Below, one piece after another: positions 11,409 to 13,812 of a stretch of DNA of 13,812 nt. The translations under genes and the position numbers were made by a program. This DNA is from CAYGWX01 sp964353855 [NCBI: uncultured bacterium] (GTDB lineage: Bacteria > Edwardsbacteria > CAYGWX01), in the NCBI GenBank assembly GCA_964353855.1, contig CAYGWX010000067.1, positions 1 to 13,812 on the forward strand, read 5' to 3'. Numbering within the stretch: position 1 is the stretch's first letter; each line of letters begins with the position of its first letter. The notes beneath the pieces were generated by a model. It was not told the origin of the DNA. It did not search any database and saw nothing but the letters and a program-made list of their open reading frames with translations.

Positions 11409-13812
11409 GTGAAGACGTTAACCATTCTGGGGCTCGTCTTGGGAGTGGCGTGCGCGGCGTTCGGGGACATGTGGATTGCCCCGATGGGGACGGGGATCTT
11501 TGCCTCGCCCCAAGACCCGAATGGCCGGGTGATCAGCTTCTCGAACGGAATCGTGTTCGACACCCGGCAGGGAGAGCCCGTTCTGCCGGTGGGGTATCGG
11601 TCGTCTACACCCAGCGGGGTTTATCTCGTTCAGTTCTCGGGCCCAATCCAGGAACGCTGGGTGGACGAGCTTTGGAAGGACGGGGCCGTGGTCTACTCTT
11701 ACATCCCGAACTACAGTTTCACGGTTCGGATGGACGAGAAAGCCCTGGCCAGAGTGAAGGCGATGACTCCGGTCGTCTGGGTGGGGGTTTACCATCCCGC
11801 ATACAAGGTTTGTGAGCCTTCGCTCTTCTCCGCGCGAGGCCTGGGCTCGGTGGTGCTGATGCTCTATCCAGACGCGGACATGGAGGTTGCAGCGCAAAAA
11901 GTCAAAGCGCTGGGCGGAGTGCTGACTGAACAGGCCTCCACCTCCATTGCCAAGGCGATACGGGCAGACCTGGATCTCTCCATCGTAAGGGATTTGGCCA
12001 GCCTTCCTGAGGTCATGGCCCTTCACACCGGCGGAGGGGAGGGCGAGTTTTTCAATAACAACGACCAGTGGGTTTGCCAGCAAGGCTACCGGTCCACGGC
12101 TCCTCCGGATACGAGCTTAACCTACCGCCCGATCTGGCGGCGGGGTATCCGGGGGCAGGGGCAGATCGTGGGGAATTCCGACTCCGGGATCAACTTCAAT
12201 GTGGGCACACCTCCGAATAACGGGCATCAGAACTTCCGGGATCCAGCCGTGACGATCACCGCCGCGGGAGATTACCCCACCCACCGCAAAGTGGTGGCTT
12301 ACAAGATGTTCAGCACGGCCCTTTTCGGGGATCATTCGGGAACGGGGAGCTATCATGGTTCCCATGTGAACGGGACCATCGCCGGGAACGATACGATCAC
12401 CAACGGGACCGGACCGGATATGCGCGATGGGATCGCCAAGGACGCCCGGATCAATTTCACGGACGTCGGGACAACCGCTGGGATTTCGCCCACCAAGACG
12501 AACCTGGCCAGCACCTGGGATACGGTAACCCGAGCCAATTCCGCCGGCCCGGTGAAACAGCATTCCTCCTCCTGGGGATGGTCCGATTCCCTCGGTCGCT
12601 ACCTGCTCACGGACGCCTCCACGGATGCCTGGCACTGGCGGAACAAGCTCGTCCTATTCCTTATAGCGGCAGGGAATTCCGGGACGAGCGGGATCATCCA
12701 TCCGGCTTGTACCAAAAATGCAATCGCGGTCGGGGCCACCCAGAACGGGACCTCCTCCAACCTCATCGCCAGCTTTTCCTCTCGCGGACCGACCCAGGAC
12801 AGCCGAATCAAGCCGACCATCTGCGCCCCTGGAGATTTGATCTACTCCGCCGACGGGGCTGGGACCAACGCCTACAAGTCCATGAGCGGGACCTCCATGG
12901 CCACCCCTTCGGCGAACGGCGCTTTGGTGCTCGTCCGGCAATACTTCCACAAGGGGTGGTATCCCAACGGTCGGCCCAGGGCGGCTGATTCGTTAGACCC
13001 CTCTGCGCCCTTGATGCGGGCGATGGCCGTGTGCTCCGGGGATTCCGGGGTGTCCGGCTATGTGCCCCCGGAGAACAATGCGGGTTTCGGCCGCCTGGAC
13101 CTGGACTCCGTGCTCTACTTCGACACCCTGGGGACGGATGCCCGGAAGCTGGCCGTTATCGATAACCGCACGGGCTATTCCACGGGTCAGTATATGCAGT
13201 ACGCGGTGAACGTGAACGACTCCACCCTGCCCCTTCGAGCGGCTCTCGCCTGGGTAGATACCGCGGCCGCATTGCAGGCGAACCCAACCCTGGTGAACGA
13301 TCTGAACCTCGAACTCCAGAACCCCTACGGTGTAACCTACCGGGGAAACCAGATGGCAGGCTGGCGGTCCACGCCGAACCCCGCAGCCTGGGACAACCGC
13401 AACGTCGAGGAGATCGCCCGGATCGTGTCCCCAAGGCGGGGCCTTTGGTACATCCGCGTACGGTACTTCAACACTCCCCAGGGGGCGCGGGTGTGGTTCG
13501 GGTTGGTTGTGACGGGCGGATTAGCACCTGGGATCTCGGGGATCGGCGGGGAACAGGTTCTCGAGAAAGGACCGGTTTCCAGGTTCGCGCTGGGCAAGGC
13601 AGTTCCCAACCCCACGACCGGAGATACCCGGATAGACTACGCCCTGCCGGTCAACGGGCAGGTCAGCCTGGGGATCTATAACACCACGGGTCAGCTGGTG
13701 CGGGAGCTGGTGAAAGGCTCCGTGCTGGCCGGCCACTGGGCTGTGACCTGGGACGGCCGGGATGGCTCCGGCCAGAAGGTCCCGGGCGGGGTGTACTTCT
13801 ACAAGCTGGTGG
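11409..13812 (+). CDS. second secreted S8 (KP-43-like) serine protease, partial at the right edge
   Basis: A GTG start at 11409 with AAAGGAGAG about 9 nt upstream opens 801 codons without a stop to the window end. Order: signal peptide 1-19 (MKTLTILGLVLGVACAAFG); a motif VISFSNGIVFDTRQGEP and a propeptide-like region (VYLVQFSGPI, YIPNYSFTVRM) matching the minus-strand paralogue; an S8 catalytic domain with Asp258 (NSDSGIN), His316 (YHGSHVNG), oxyanion Asn423 (AAGNSG) and Ser496 (GTSMATP); a KP-43-type jelly roll about 580-715 (AALAWVD, LVNDLNLEL, NVEEIARI); then directly a FlgD-Ig-like tail (AVPNP, IYNTTGQLVREL, PGGVYFYKL), cut by the window. It lacks the CARDB-like and 848-1075 regions of the paralogue. 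With no promoter in the 92-nt gap, it is probably read through from the M14 gene and so under the same riboswitch. Substrate unknown. Confidence 0.93.
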   Translation, partial: MKTLTILGLVLGVACAAFGDMWIAPMGTGIFASPQDPNGRVISFSNGIVFDTRQGEPVLPVGYRSSTPSGVYLVQFSGPIQERWVDELWKDGAVVYSYIPNYSFTVRMDEKALARVKAMTPVVWVGVYHPAYKVCEPSLFSARGLGSVVLMLYPDADMEVAAQKVKALGGVLTEQASTSIAKAIRADLDLSIVRDLASLPEVMALHTGGGEGEFFNNNDQWVCQQGYRSTAPPDTSLTYRPIWRRGIRGQGQIVGNSDSGINFNVGTPPNNGHQNFRDPAVTITAAGDYPTHRKVVAYKMFSTALFGDHSGTGSYHGSHVNGTIAGNDTITNGTGPDMRDGIAKDARINFTDVGTTAGISPTKTNLASTWDTVTRANSAGPVKQHSSSWGWSDSLGRYLLTDASTDAWHWRNKLVLFLIAAGNSGTSGIIHPACTKNAIAVGATQNGTSSNLIASFSSRGPTQDSRIKPTICAPGDLIYSADGAGTNAYKSMSGTSMATPSANGALVLVRQYFHKGWYPNGRPRAADSLDPSAPLMRAMAVCSGDSGVSGYVPPENNAGFGRLDLDSVLYFDTLGTDARKLAVIDNRTGYSTGQYMQYAVNVNDSTLPLRAALAWVDTAAALQANPTLVNDLNLELQNPYGVTYRGNQMAGWRSTPNPAAWDNRNVEEIARIVSPRRGLWYIRVRYFNTPQGARVWFGLVVTGGLAPGISGIGGEQVLEKGPVSRFALGKAVPNPTTGDTRIDYALPVNGQVSLGIYNTTGQLVRELVKGSVLAGHWAVTWDGRDGSGQKVPGGVYFYKLV

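Noticed and set aside
11409-11465. Lipoprotein signal (Cys15) in the second subtilase
   Set aside because: The residues before Cys15 are G-V-A, lacking the usual Leu/Val/Ile at -3; a signal peptidase I site is more likely.

Overview
This is a GC-rich bacterial chromosome segment. A housekeeping operon sits between genes for large secreted peptidases. No rRNA, phage, transposase or CRISPR is present to fix the taxonomy. Three Sec-exported proteins end in the same FlgD-Ig / type-A-sorting-like C-terminal module, a style common in FCB-group and candidate phyla such as WOR-3/Stahlbacteria. That placement is an inference from protein style only. Promoters look sigma70-like (TTGACx, 17-18 bp, TATAxT) and most genes have clear Shine-Dalgarno (SD) sites.

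Layout. (1) 1-123, minus: the N-terminus of a membrane protein that runs off the window, with its own promoter at 184-213. (2) 301-3864, minus: a 1187-residue secreted subtilisin-family (S8, KP-43-like) protease with a strong hairpin terminator downstream. Its promoter (4062-4091) lies about 190 nt upstream of the start. The leader between them is closed by an 11-bp long-range stem that I could not match to a known RNA family. (3) 4259-8712, plus: one probable operon, ispE - tRNA-Gln(UUG) - prs - rplY - rpsF - ssb - rpsR - rplI, with a promoter before ispE and an intrinsic terminator after rplI. It supplies isoprenoid precursor synthesis, PRPP, ribosomal proteins and SSB. (4) 8713-9172: a non-coding stretch holding nine tandem copies of an 11-bp unit and then an A/T-rich block just before a promoter. 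(5) 9173-13812, plus: a strong promoter, a cyclic di-GMP class I (GEMM-I) riboswitch, a predicted terminator/antiterminator, a secreted M14 zinc carboxypeptidase, and a second S8 protease (GTG start) that runs off the right end.

How it fits together. The most notable unit is region 5: a second-messenger RNA switch in front of a secreted metallocarboxypeptidase and, by probable read-through, a secreted subtilase. The simplest reading of the base pairing is that c-di-GMP binding releases the terminator, so export of these peptidases would fall when c-di-GMP is high. The minus-strand subtilase is a clear paralogue of the plus-strand one. It carries two extra domains and has a different leader without the GEMM consensus, so the two may be controlled by different signals.
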